From: Enterovibrio paralichthyis
Lineage (GTDB): Bacteria > Pseudomonadota > Gammaproteobacteria > Enterobacterales > Vibrionaceae
Reading direction: 5' to 3'
Assembly (NCBI RefSeq): GCF_019209835.1
Contig: NZ_JAHUTS010000016.1
Coordinates: 1-64,000, forward strand
Length of the DNA: 64,000 bases
Positions 41,891-50,069 of the stretch are shown here, one piece after another; position 1 is the first letter of the stretch; each line of letters starts with the position of its first letter. A program made the position numbers and the translations under genes. A model generated the notes under the pieces. That model ran no database searches and was not told the origin of the DNA. It saw only the letters and a list, made by a program, of their open reading frames with translations.

Positions 41891-43195
41891 ATGAAATTTC
41901 CGGGCCAACGCAAGTCTAAGCATTACTTCCCTGTCCATGCGCGCGACCCGCTGCTGGTACAAGCAAGCGAACAACGCAAACTCAAACGCCCCCATGTAAT
42001 TGGTATTGACCAAACGCTGGTTGATATTGAAGCGAAAGTAAGCGACGAGTTCGTGGCTAAATACGAACTGAGCAAAGGCCACTCTCTGGTGATTGATGAC
42101 AAGCGTGCCGAAGCGCTGTATCAAGAGCTGAAAGAGAACAACATGATTAGCCATGAGTTTGCAGGTGGCACTATCGGTAACACGCTGCACAACTACTCAA
42201 CACTGGCCGATGACAAATCGATCCTGTTGGGTGTGATGAGCCGCGATATCACTATCGGCAGCTATTCCTACCGTTACCTGTGTAACACATCCAGCCGTAT
42301 GGATCTGAACTACCTGCAAGCTGTTCAAGGTCCGATTGGCCGTTGCTACGCGTTGATCAGTGAAGAAGGTGAACGTACTTTCGCTATCAGCGAAGGTCTG
42401 ATGAACCAGCTTCACCCGGATTCTATCCCAGAGCATATTTTCAAAAATGCATCTGCGTTGGTACTGACTGCGTACCTGGTTCGTTGCAAAGAAGGCGACC
42501 CAATGCCTGAAGCAACCATGAAGGCGATTGAGTACGCGAAGAAACACGATGTGCCGGTTGTGATGACCATGGGCACCAAGTACGTGATTCAGAACAACCC
42601 TCAGTGGTGGCGTGATTTCCTGTCAGAGCACGTTTCTGTCGTTGCGATGAACGAAGAAGAAGCCGAAGCCCTGACCGGTGAGTCTGATCCGCTGCTCGCC
42701 GCTGACAAAGCGCTGGAGTGGGTAGACATGGTTCTGTGTACTGCCGGCCCAGTAGGTCTCTACATGGCAGGTTTCACTGAAGATGATGCCAAGCGTGAAA
42801 CCACGCTGCCGTTGCTGCCAGGCTCAATTGCCGAGTTCAACCGTTATGAGTTCAGCCGCCCGATGATGAAATCTGAGTGCCAGAACCCAATTAAAGTTTA
42901 CTCGCACATTGCCCCTTATATGGGCGGCCCAGAGCGTATCAAGAACACCAACGGTGCCGGTGATGGCGCACTGTCTGCTGTCCTGCATGATATGTCGGCA
43001 AACCGTTACCACCGCGACAACGTGCCAAATTCAAGCAAGCACAGCTACCAGTTCCTGACTTACAGCTCATTCTCTCAGGTTTGTAAGTACGCAAACCGCG
43101 TAAGCTATGAAGTGCTGGCGCAGCATTCACCGCGTCTTTCTCGTGGTCTTCCAGAGAAGGAAGATAGCTTGGAAGAGGCATACTGGGAACGTTAA
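41891..43195 (+). CDS. gsk: Inosine-guanosine kinase
   Basis: Gsk phosphorylates inosine and guanosine for purine salvage; it belongs to the PfkB ribokinase family. The 434-residue product equals E. coli Gsk in length. It begins MKFPGQRKSKHYFPV, contains the substrate side GGTIGNTLHNYSTLADD and the anion-hole motif NTNGAGDGALSAVLHDM. ATG 41891 is chosen by that alignment; the frame runs further upstream without family support. The ribosome site is weak. Confidence 0.95.
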   Translation: MKFPGQRKSKHYFPVHARDPLLVQASEQRKLKRPHVIGIDQTLVDIEAKVSDEFVAKYELSKGHSLVIDDKRAEALYQELKENNMISHEFAGGTIGNTLHNYSTLADDKSILLGVMSRDITIGSYSYRYLCNTSSRMDLNYLQAVQGPIGRCYALISEEGERTFAISEGLMNQLHPDSIPEHIFKNASALVLTAYLVRCKEGDPMPEATMKAIEYAKKHDVPVVMTMGTKYVIQNNPQWWRDFLSEHVSVVAMNEEEAEALTGESDPLLAADKALEWVDMVLCTAGPVGLYMAGFTEDDAKRETTLPLLPGSIAEFNRYEFSRPMMKSECQNPIKVYSHIAPYMGGPERIKNTNGAGDGALSAVLHDMSANRYHRDNVPNSSKHSYQFLTYSSFSQVCKYANRVSYEVLAQHSPRLSRGLPEKEDSLEEAYWER

Positions 43196-43204
43196 TCTCT
43201 TCGC

Positions 43205-43320
43205 CTTTGCTACCAATACGGCGTTGACTGCTTTCACAAACCCCGGTCACTTAGCGGACTAAGCTCTCGGGGATTTGCTCAATCGTCGCCTTGTCTTGAT
43301 AGCAAATGCTTTGAGATGTA
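43205..43320. repeat. ERIC-like (IRU) intergenic repeat
   Basis: The centre is a stable hairpin: CCCCG (43241-43245), CTTAG (43250-43254), loop CGGA, CTAAG (43259-43263) and CGGGG (43268-43272). The surrounding bases align well with the enterobacterial repetitive intergenic consensus as I recall it: GCGTTG...CCCC.GTCACTTA...TAAGCTC..GGGGATT...CGCCTT. Ends are approximate. ERIC elements are non-coding palindromic repeats known in enterics and Vibrio, usually in transcribed intergenic DNA, here directly after gsk. Confidence 0.75.
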
Positions 43321-43402
43321 AATCCAGTATCGCACCCAGTGTTTGTTAGATTCGCCTTGCCTAAGCACCAACTAAGTTGTGATTGCTGATTTCATAAAGA
43401 AA

Positions 43403-43428
43403 AATCCGCCACTTGGGCGGATTTTTTT
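43403..43428 (+). terminator. Terminator after gsk and the ERIC-like repeat
   Basis: AATCCGCC (43403-43410) pairs with GGCGGATT (43416-43423) and is followed by seven T in all. The ERIC-like element is therefore probably transcribed with gsk. Confidence 0.9.
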
Positions 43429-43471
43429 ATTCGGTGGGAAGGGCTGCTCACTTACCCTAAAGTCTTTAGCC

Positions 43472-43915
43472 TTATGATAGCTTCTTGGCCCAGGCATTCG
43501 TTGCTCGAACGAGTGTCTTATAAAGAGTATCAAAAGACGCTTTTGGCTCTAGGATGGGGTCTTCTATATCCCCGAGGCCTATCCATTGACCAAACAGCAT
43601 GGTTTTATGTCTTGAACCGGGTGAAAGCATCGCAACTTCTTCGATATGCGCATGTGACATCACCAATATCAAATCAAAGCTATCACAAAGTTCGGGTGTC
43701 AGTTGGCGTGCCGTATGAGCAGAGATATCAAGATTGTTCTCAGTACATACTTGCTGACTGTGTGGATGTGCAGGCGCATCGGTTAAGTGACTCTTTGTGA
43801 CTGCAATTCCGGCTGATTCGACAGTTAGCTTCGGCAAAAGCTCCTTCATTAACACTTCCGCGATGGGTGAACGGCAAATATTCCCGGTACAGACAACGAG
43901 AACGCGATTAAACAT
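43472..43915 (-). CDS. wzb: Low-molecular-weight protein-tyrosine phosphatase (Wzb-like)
   Basis: Wzb-type phosphatases dephosphorylate the Wzc tyrosine kinase during capsule or exopolysaccharide synthesis. The 147-residue product has the P-loop VCTGNICRSP (Cys9, Arg15) and the general-acid Asp in IEDPI, and aligns with E. coli Wzb from MFN onward. ATG 43915 is chosen because AAGGA lies nine bases upstream, whereas the ATG three codons earlier touches the ribosome site. It overlaps the ligase-like gene by eight bases. Unusually, it lies about 16 kb from its expected partner wzc. Confidence 0.9.
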   Translation of the reverse strand: MFNRVLVVCTGNICRSPIAEVLMKELLPKLTVESAGIAVTKSHLTDAPAHPHSQQVCTENNLDISAHTARQLTPELCDSFDLILVMSHAHIEEVAMLSPGSRHKTMLFGQWIGLGDIEDPILEPKASFDTLYKTLVRATNAWAKKLS

Positions 43916-45335
43916 GTTCGGCATCCTTCAAGCGCTCACCGTGACAAGGTTTTGGGGCAATGGAGACAAGTTGCCCGACTGCAGGTAATACCGCGCTTGC
44001 ATTGGCAAGGAAGAGTATCAGGATAAATGTCAGCGCGTTAGCCATTGGCTGAAGGTTAAAATCCACACTGATATGAATGAGCATACCAATGATGGACATG
44101 ATGCAACCCAGCGCTATTCCTTTCATTGTTCGGCTATGTCTTTTCCGAATAGTATGGAAAGCCCGCCAAAAGGCCAAAAGCACCACGAAGCCTAAAAGCA
44201 ATGTCGCAGGGATTCCGGCTTCGACCATAAACTGGATATAGTCGTTGTGGGCATGGTCATAGAACCCAATATCGGCCTTGGAATACATGGGGAAGATCGT
44301 GTAAAAGCTAGCCATACCAGTGCCGGTGAAAGGGAAGTCTCTGATAATATCCAGTGACCATACCACCACCTGATCGCGGGACTCCGCGCCAAGGGAGGTT
44401 TCAACCAAGCGCTGTTTGACCTTTTCCAGCCCAAACAAGGCGCCGACAACTATTGTATCGACAGCAATAACACTGCCCACCAAGACGGTTAACGCGCGCG
44501 GCTTATTATTATAAAACACCAGTGCAATCAAACCACCGACAGCCGTAGCGGCAAAAAAAGCGGTATTTCCCATTCTGGAACGCGTCATTACCAGCGCGAT
44601 GACCATGATTACAAGGCAGAGCCGTATGTACATTTTCCGGCTGAGAATACCTTCCATAATCCTTTTAACGAACATATGGAGCGACTCGGAAGGGGTAGTG
44701 TGAAGTTGAGAGACGATAAGGCCAATACCCATACAAAGCGTCATCATCAAATAGTTCGCTAAGTGGTTCTTGTAGACAAAAGAGCCAGTGGCAATCCCTT
44801 GTTCACTATAGCCAAAAACCAAGCTTTCTTTGATATCAAGCAAAACAACCAATGCTGCGTAGAACGCTTGCAAAGTACCGCTAACCACAATCACAAGAAC
44901 GAGTTGCTTCAGCCGTTGGCTGGAATTCACAAGATATATCGCATTGAAAACCAGCATGGTGTAGGCAATCCCTTTGAAAAGAGATGCCAATGTCATTCGC
45001 GAATCAAGGGAAATAAAACCTTCGGGTGCCCCAACGAGCTGGTAAATCTCAGCACTTTTTCGCGAAAAGAAGGCCAGTAGTTCCCAAGGGAGTGGAAGAG
45101 TTTGGAAGAATACCCACAGTTGGAACAATGCCAATCCAGAAAGCAGCCATTTGTAATGTTTTAACGGCTCGAAAGGTAAATTTCCCCGATAGGCGATGAT
45201 CAGCAGTATTGACTGCAATGCTATCCAGAACTCAGCAATGGACCAAGCCCAATCCCGGTTACTTCCCAACGGAATGGGTAACCAAATGATCAGCGCGAGT
45301 AGGGAGTAGAACGAAAGCCTTTCAATAGACGCCAT
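43908..45335 (-). CDS. O-antigen ligase/polymerase-like membrane protein (Wzy_C family)
   Basis: A 475-residue polytopic inner-membrane protein with about a dozen hydrophobic segments. The Wzy_C-type large periplasmic loop has ESRDQVVVWSLDIIRDFPFTGTGMASFYTIFP and DHAHNDYIQFMVEAGIPATLLLG, with the His-His-Asn type pattern seen in O-antigen ligase and related polymerases. It may ligate or polymerise the repeat unit; a second Wzy-like protein is encoded at 55711-56901, so their roles could differ. ATG 45335 is chosen over the upstream GTG. It overlaps wzb and so is coupled to it. Confidence 0.82.
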   Translation of the reverse strand: MASIERLSFYSLLALIIWLPIPLGSNRDWAWSIAEFWIALQSILLIIAYRGNLPFEPLKHYKWLLSGLALFQLWVFFQTLPLPWELLAFFSRKSAEIYQLVGAPEGFISLDSRMTLASLFKGIAYTMLVFNAIYLVNSSQRLKQLVLVIVVSGTLQAFYAALVVLLDIKESLVFGYSEQGIATGSFVYKNHLANYLMMTLCMGIGLIVSQLHTTPSESLHMFVKRIMEGILSRKMYIRLCLVIMVIALVMTRSRMGNTAFFAATAVGGLIALVFYNNKPRALTVLVGSVIAVDTIVVGALFGLEKVKQRLVETSLGAESRDQVVVWSLDIIRDFPFTGTGMASFYTIFPMYSKADIGFYDHAHNDYIQFMVEAGIPATLLLGFVVLLAFWRAFHTIRKRHSRTMKGIALGCIMSIIGMLIHISVDFNLQPMANALTFILILFLANASAVLPAVGQLVSIAPKPCHGERLKDAEHV

Positions 45336-45358
45336 GTAAATCACTCTGAGTACAACAA

Positions 45359-45382
45359 AAAGCCCAACGAATGCTGGGCTTT
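45359..45382 (-). terminator. Terminator before the ligase-like gene
   Basis: AAAGCCCA (45359-45366) pairs with TGGGCTTT (45375-45382). On the minus strand a TTTTGTTGT tract follows, so it ends the upstream gene at 45410-45871 before the ligase-wzb pair. The pair then needs its own promoter or read-through. Confidence 0.8.
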
Positions 45383-45409
45383 AGTGGGGTAATTTTCTTA
45401 TTGCTCAAA

Positions 45410-45871
45410 TTAATTCGGAGAGATGACGTCTTCACCCCCCCCACCTTGCCCACCAACTGCTGGTGCTGATGGTGGAGCAGGGCCTGCAGCTGCTGTCTGG
45501 ATACCCGCAGCGGTCGCTTCTGCAATTTCTGTTGGGTCGAGTCCAGCCAACAGTGCCGCAGTCGTGATATTTTCGTTGGCAATACCTGCATCCCGGGCAA
45601 ATTGAGCAATGTCAATGGCTTTGTCCGGAGCGGTTGTCATGGCTGCCTGAATCGCGAACTGAGGGTCGACACCTTCCATTTCCAACAATAAACCAAGGAT
45701 TTCAATCACGAACTCAGCGTTTTCCAGCAAAACGTTTTGGTACGTTTCTTCGTTTGGAACATCACCGAGTTGTGAAATGATGGATTGACGCTGTTCGTCA
45801 CTTTCGAAAGCAAAGGTCATTGAAGACAATGCCAAGCTTGTCACACCAAAAATGGTAGCGGTAATTTTCAT
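45410..45871 (-). CDS. Exported Ala/Gly-rich protein of unknown function
   Basis: A 153-residue protein with a signal peptide (MKITATIFGVTSLALSSMTFA). The middle is helical and acidic (residues about 25-105), and the tail is low-complexity: a run of Ala, Pro and Gly ending in GGQGGGGEDVISPN. Thus a secreted or periplasmic protein. No family was recognised. The tail has no hydrophobic helix, so it is not a GlyGly-CTERM or LPXTG-type substrate. It lies downstream of the VanZ-like gene in the polysaccharide locus, so a link to the polymer is likely but unproven. Confidence 0.75.
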   Translation of the reverse strand: MKITATIFGVTSLALSSMTFAFESDEQRQSIISQLGDVPNEETYQNVLLENAEFVIEILGLLLEMEGVDPQFAIQAAMTTAPDKAIDIAQFARDAGIANENITTAALLAGLDPTEIAEATAAGIQTAAAGPAPPSAPAVGGQGGGGEDVISPN

Positions 45872-45969
45872 GGTTTTTCCTTGAAAATGGTTTCAAGAGT
45901 CTGATTAAAAAAGACTATATCAAAGTTAAGAAGATTGAAAATGGGTATAGTGCCGTTAGAAAAGCTCAA

Positions 45970-46365
45970 TCAGTGATTTGCTTTTGTTTTTAAACGAACT
46001 GTCGCAATTGCGCTGCAAAAATATGTACCAAGCAGTACGCCAAAAACATTGACGGTCATATCCAGCCAGGAAAACTGTCTTGATGGGATTTGGGACTGCA
46101 GTGATTCGTCCAGTACGACCAAGAGCAGTACAAAGAGAGCTGTGCTGGGAAGTCCTAAAACAATTCCCTTCGATGAGGCTAAGCGGCAGAGCATCCCCAG
46201 TGTAAAAGATCCGACCATATGCAGATAAATGGCACCACCTACCATGAGTTCGGTCTCTCTTACATGGATACTAAAAATACCAGTAGATTTCAGTACTGAA
46301 GCAGCACCCAGTAAAGACAGCATTGCGACGAGGATAAAAAACGGCACTTTTTGAACGCTATGCAC
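45970..46365 (-). CDS. VanZ-like membrane protein
   Basis: A 131-residue inner-membrane protein with about four hydrophobic segments. The signature DESLQSQIPSRQFSWLDMTVNVFGVLLGTY carries the VanZ-family residues Asp-Glu...Gln...Arg...Asp...Asn...Gly. VanZ proteins are known from teicoplanin resistance, and related proteins occur in exopolysaccharide and exosortase loci, where their role is unknown. No exosortase is encoded in this window. It overlaps the upstream gene (46358-46987) by eight bases, so they are cotranslated. Confidence 0.82.
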   Translation of the reverse strand: MHSVQKVPFFILVAMLSLLGAASVLKSTGIFSIHVRETELMVGGAIYLHMVGSFTLGMLCRLASSKGIVLGLPSTALFVLLLVVLDESLQSQIPSRQFSWLDMTVNVFGVLLGTYFCSAIATVRLKTKANH

Positions 46366-46987
46366 AAGCTCTCACCTTAATAGTATTGAAAGCCAATAGG
46401 TTACACATTCTCTGTTTTGCAGGGGAATAAGAAATCATAGTGTCCAGCGCATCTCTGTGACGCCATATACGGGCAAGAGAAACCAGATGCTGAGATGCCA
46501 AAACTTGTTTATCCAAATCTGCTTTTTCCCAACTCGTAAAAGTGTCTTCAATCATGAGTAATCGACTTGATGGCGCATATGGGCCGAACAGCGAAGCCAA
46601 ATTGATGTATCTATCACGCTCACTCTCTGATTCAGAGAGCTTTGCCAATTCAACGTAAGTGTTGGACCAAACCGGTCTTATATGGGTGCTGGTTTGTAAA
46701 ACTGATTGTGAATCAAGGTAGGGCTCACCCCCTTGTTCGAGGTAAGACATCCACTGGCTGAACAACACAAGATTGTTTAGCTGGTGGGCTGTTCCAACCA
46801 AACCGAATGCGGTATTGACTAACTGTTCGTCGCTTCGGCGTATCGTCTGTTCAGGATGGTGAGCAAACGACACTAACCTCGACGTCATTGCTTTCGAAGT
46901 CAGAGCATTCGTCAATGAAAGTGGGCTGGCAATGAGTAATAGAGAAGCGAGCACAAGTGTGACGATAGAAACAAGATTTAGCTTCAT
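46358..46987 (-). CDS. Exported protein of unknown function
   Basis: A 209-residue protein with an N-terminal hydrophobic helix (MKLNLVSIVTLVLASLLLIASP), so exported or anchored in the inner membrane. The remainder is mostly helical and contains no recognised domain; it has Trp-rich short motifs (SQWMSYL, PVWSNTYVELAKL, ARIWRHRD) and resembles a tetratricopeptide-like helical repeat region only loosely. The gene overlaps the VanZ-like gene, which argues for a joint role. Confidence 0.7.
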   Translation of the reverse strand: MKLNLVSIVTLVLASLLLIASPLSLTNALTSKAMTSRLVSFAHHPEQTIRRSDEQLVNTAFGLVGTAHQLNNLVLFSQWMSYLEQGGEPYLDSQSVLQTSTHIRPVWSNTYVELAKLSESESERDRYINLASLFGPYAPSSRLLMIEDTFTSWEKADLDKQVLASQHLVSLARIWRHRDALDTMISYSPAKQRMCNLLAFNTIKVRACA

Positions 46988-47048
46988 ATGCTGCTTCGAA
47001 TCCTAATGCATACCAAAGTGACTATCCCTTTTAAAAAACAAAACCGGA

Positions 47049-47072
47049 CTTGGAGCGCTAGACGCTTCCAAG
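47049..47072 (-). terminator. Possible terminator after the FG-GAP gene
   Basis: CTTGGAGCG (47049-47057) pairs with CGCTTCCAAG (47063-47072) with one bulge. On the minus strand a T-rich tract with TTTTGTTTTTT follows. It may partly end the long polysaccharide transcript before the VanZ module. Confidence 0.6.
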
Positions 47073-47087
47073 CCCACTAAGCAAACC

Positions 47088-49247
47088 CTACCTCAACGAG
47101 CTAGAGCGGTAGGAATTGTTCAAAAGCCAACTTGGCAGTTCGTTCTGCGGAACTTTACCTTCTTGTGTGATATTGGTTTGGTGATATGAATGCTGGTTCC
47201 AAATGCGGGTGGCGTTCTGCCAAGGCATTTTTTTATTGGAGGATTCAAATACACGAACACCTGTAGTTTTGGAGTAGAGTGGGTGATAGTTGTTAGAAAC
47301 AACAATTATTTCAGCATTGTTGTCACCTTCGAGATCTACGACAACGGGGTACTCCCACAGTGTCGCTGTTGAATTAGGTACTTTAGCTCTTACTTCACCT
47401 GATTCACCGTTCAAGACGTAAAGGTGTTCATGATCTTGTAAAACCACTTCTTGAATACCATCGCTGTCGAAATCGAACGACGTTACGCCAACTTTACCAC
47501 TTGTTTCGTCGTTAATATCTTTACTCCAAATGAGCATACCTTTGGTATTAAACATATCTACTGAGTTATAACCTGCTACAGCAATCCCTAATTTGTCAGC
47601 ACCAAGAAACGAACCAATGGCTTGAGCACCACCACCTTGTCCTGAAGTAAATGCTTCCCATATAACGTTACCTGTATGAGACAACAAACTTAGATTGCTT
47701 TCCCCATCTTTAGGATCTGGGAAAGACACAAGGATTTCGGGGAAAGTATCCCGATCTGTATCTACAACAGAACTAAACCAAGCTAGCTCGTTAGAGCGAT
47801 GGCTCCACAATAGCTGACCGTTACTGTCGAACAATTTGTTTCCGGATAAGACCTCAGAAATGCCATCACGATCAACATCTACCGAAATGTGATCAGCCAC
47901 CCAATGCATTTTGAATAGCATACCGGTGTGATAGTTGTAGGCGCTAGTGCCAGCAAGGATTTCAATAGAGCCATCGCTATCTATGTCTGTCAAAGTGACA
48001 TTGCCTGCTAGCGTATCAGCCATTTCAATTCTTTTGCTTACACTGCCATCGTGGTTGAATATGACTAATTGTCGATTGCTATCATCGACTGCAACAACTT
48101 CTATGAATCCATCATTATCTACGTCCCCGAGAGCAGGAGTAAATCTTGGATCTACCGATGCAAAACCATTTTCGTAAGACCAAAGCTCTACTCCATCAAT
48201 ACCACTCAATGCTCGGACTATGCCTGTTCCTTTGTAATCATTTCCTTTGAAGCTTACAACGACAACATCCGCTGAATCGAGACTGTCGATATTTCCATCT
48301 CCATTGTCATCGTTGAGTTGGCCAATAATCGGGGAAACCATGACCTGACTGTGGTCTGGCATAAAACCTTTACCATTCCAGTGCCATTTCAAAGACATAT
48401 CTACTGACTCATTGGTCCCTGGTATACGGCCATTGAATGGTTTGTAGGCAAGTGACATAGACCCCTGCCAGCTATTTGCTATGATACCCACTGATGAAGA
48501 GCCTGAAGGAGCAGAAATGTCAGCGAATGGGGCCAACAGTAAACCTTCTATTGCCACACCTGATATTGAAAGCGATGTTGCTTCGTACAAGTTGAAAACT
48601 GTCTTAGTGCGATTTGGAATAAAATCCGAAAGACTGATGTTGCTCAATGCTTTGAAGTCATTCATATTACCGTTAATGTTAACAATAACCGTTGCGCCTT
48701 CAGGGACGCAGCTCAATGCGAGGGTGTGCGCTTTCTCAAGAGCGATACCATCAACGTTAAAAACATGAAAATCACTTGAGCAGTCACCTTCTAGATAGAT
48801 CCCCCCCCATTGGTAGACAACCGAACCTGTATCCTTTCTTTTACTTAGCACTGAAGAAAAATTCATTGCTTTGTTTCTTAAATCACTAAAGTCAATCGGT
48901 AAGATGGAGTTGCCATTTATATCGCTACCTGGTGACAAACTAGAGCGAACTGATTCAGAAACATTAGAAATATCCCCACCGGTAATGACACTTCCGTAAT
49001 ACACCTGTCCGTTAGCGTAAGAAAGATCTCCTCCAACAACTAGTGCATATTCTTCTGGTGGGAAATCATGGTTCCCATAGAGAATGCCATAACCGTTAAG
49101 ATTTGCATCATTTCCAATTGCCAAGGGTCCATCACTAGAAGAGTGGGGTGAACTAAAATCTTCAAACACTAAGGCACTGTACTTGTTTTCAAGTGCTGAA
49201 GCCTGAGAACAGCATAATAATAGCGTTATACTAATTATATTTTTCAT
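47088..49247 (-). CDS. Secreted choice-of-anchor A / FG-GAP repeat protein
   Basis: A 719-residue exported protein. The signal peptide MKNIISITLLLCCSQASA is followed by a choice-of-anchor A region (residues about 25-280: DGPLAIGNDANLNGYGILYG, YALVVGGDLSYANGQVYYG). Then come integrin-like FG-GAP/VCBS repeats with DxDxDG calcium loops (NDDNGDGNIDSLDSAD, GDVDNDGFIEVVAV, TDIDSDGSIEILAG, DFDSDGIQEVVLQD). The end, ATRIWNQHSYHQTNITQEGKVPQNE...LLNNSYRSSSLR, has no membrane helix or sorting signal, so the usual anchor is missing. ATG 49247 is chosen because AAGGA lies five bases upstream. It is probably secreted or loosely attached to the polymer. Confidence 0.85.
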   Translation of the reverse strand: MKNIISITLLLCCSQASALENKYSALVFEDFSSPHSSSDGPLAIGNDANLNGYGILYGNHDFPPEEYALVVGGDLSYANGQVYYGSVITGGDISNVSESVRSSLSPGSDINGNSILPIDFSDLRNKAMNFSSVLSKRKDTGSVVYQWGGIYLEGDCSSDFHVFNVDGIALEKAHTLALSCVPEGATVIVNINGNMNDFKALSNISLSDFIPNRTKTVFNLYEATSLSISGVAIEGLLLAPFADISAPSGSSSVGIIANSWQGSMSLAYKPFNGRIPGTNESVDMSLKWHWNGKGFMPDHSQVMVSPIIGQLNDDNGDGNIDSLDSADVVVVSFKGNDYKGTGIVRALSGIDGVELWSYENGFASVDPRFTPALGDVDNDGFIEVVAVDDSNRQLVIFNHDGSVSKRIEMADTLAGNVTLTDIDSDGSIEILAGTSAYNYHTGMLFKMHWVADHISVDVDRDGISEVLSGNKLFDSNGQLLWSHRSNELAWFSSVVDTDRDTFPEILVSFPDPKDGESNLSLLSHTGNVIWEAFTSGQGGGAQAIGSFLGADKLGIAVAGYNSVDMFNTKGMLIWSKDINDETSGKVGVTSFDFDSDGIQEVVLQDHEHLYVLNGESGEVRAKVPNSTATLWEYPVVVDLEGDNNAEIIVVSNNYHPLYSKTTGVRVFESSNKKMPWQNATRIWNQHSYHQTNITQEGKVPQNELPSWLLNNSYRSSSLR

Positions 49248-49324
49248 TATCATCCTTAATTTTAGGCGAATAGAAGTTAGCTTTTAATATGAGTGTGTTA
49301 TCGACAAAGGAAAGGGTTGTTGGC

Positions 49325-50059
49325 TTACTTTTTTGAAATCTTATTCCTTATTAATAGATAAGCAAATTTGGTATTTGTTACTAGATACCTTTTCCACATT
49401 CTTCGTGGTTCTTGTATCACCCTATAAAACCATTCCAAACCAGTTTTTTGCATCCATACCGGAGCACGATTTACCTTACCGGCGACTACGTCGAACGTCC
49501 CTCCAACTCCCATAACGAAATCAACGCCGAGCTCTTCCTTCCATTTGTTAATGAAGTTTTCTTTTTTCGGAGAGGTAATGGCTACAAAAAGCAACTTCGC
49601 ACCAGAATTTCTAATTTTATCTACTACAACTTCTTCGTTGTCCCAAAAATAGCCATCATTGAAACCAGCAATAGTTAAATTAGGATAAAGTTCGAGTACT
49701 TTGTCGTGGGTTTTGATAACTACATCTTTTGTGCCACCGAGCAAAAAGACCGGAAAATCTCGTTTCGCGCTCATCTTTAGAAGTTCATGAAACAAGTCTA
49801 CTCCAGCTACTCGATCTGGTACATTGTACCCAAGAAACCTAGCTCCAAAAACGACGCCCATACCATCGATATTAATGACATCACATGACTTTACTGATTC
49901 AGCTAATGCTTTATCTTTTCTCATGTTGACTATTTTGGCGACATTGACGACGACATGTTGCAAAAATTCTCCCTTTGAAACTTTTTCCTCAATGAAAGAC
50001 ACCGTTTCTTCCATTGTAGATACATGCATTGGAGAACCTAGAAGTTCAATACGATCCAT
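49325..50059 (-). CDS. WecG/TagA/CpsF-family glycosyltransferase
   Basis: A 244-residue GT26-family enzyme. Motifs: VVVNVAKIVNMRKDK, INIDGMGVVFGARFLG, DRVAGVDLFHEL, FLLGG, and at the end GVGGTFDVVAGKVNRAPVWMQKTGLEWFYRVIQEPRRMWKRYL. WecG transfers ManNAcA to Und-PP-GlcNAc and TagA transfers ManNAc. With wecB and wecC in the same locus, ManNAcA is the likely donor sugar here (inference). AT-rich like its neighbours. Confidence 0.9.
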   Translation of the reverse strand: MDRIELLGSPMHVSTMEETVSFIEEKVSKGEFLQHVVVNVAKIVNMRKDKALAESVKSCDVINIDGMGVVFGARFLGYNVPDRVAGVDLFHELLKMSAKRDFPVFLLGGTKDVVIKTHDKVLELYPNLTIAGFNDGYFWDNEEVVVDKIRNSGAKLLFVAITSPKKENFINKWKEELGVDFVMGVGGTFDVVAGKVNRAPVWMQKTGLEWFYRVIQEPRRMWKRYLVTNTKFAYLLIRNKISKK

Positions 50060-50069
50060 GATGTTTAAC

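Noticed and set aside
45410..45871. GlyGly-CTERM substrate of the rhombosortase
   Set aside because: The Gly-rich tail is not followed by a hydrophobic helix and basic residues.
45970..46365. Exosortase/PEP-CTERM system
   Set aside because: A VanZ-like protein and a BBP2-like barrel are suggestive, but no exosortase or PEP-CTERM tail is present in the window.
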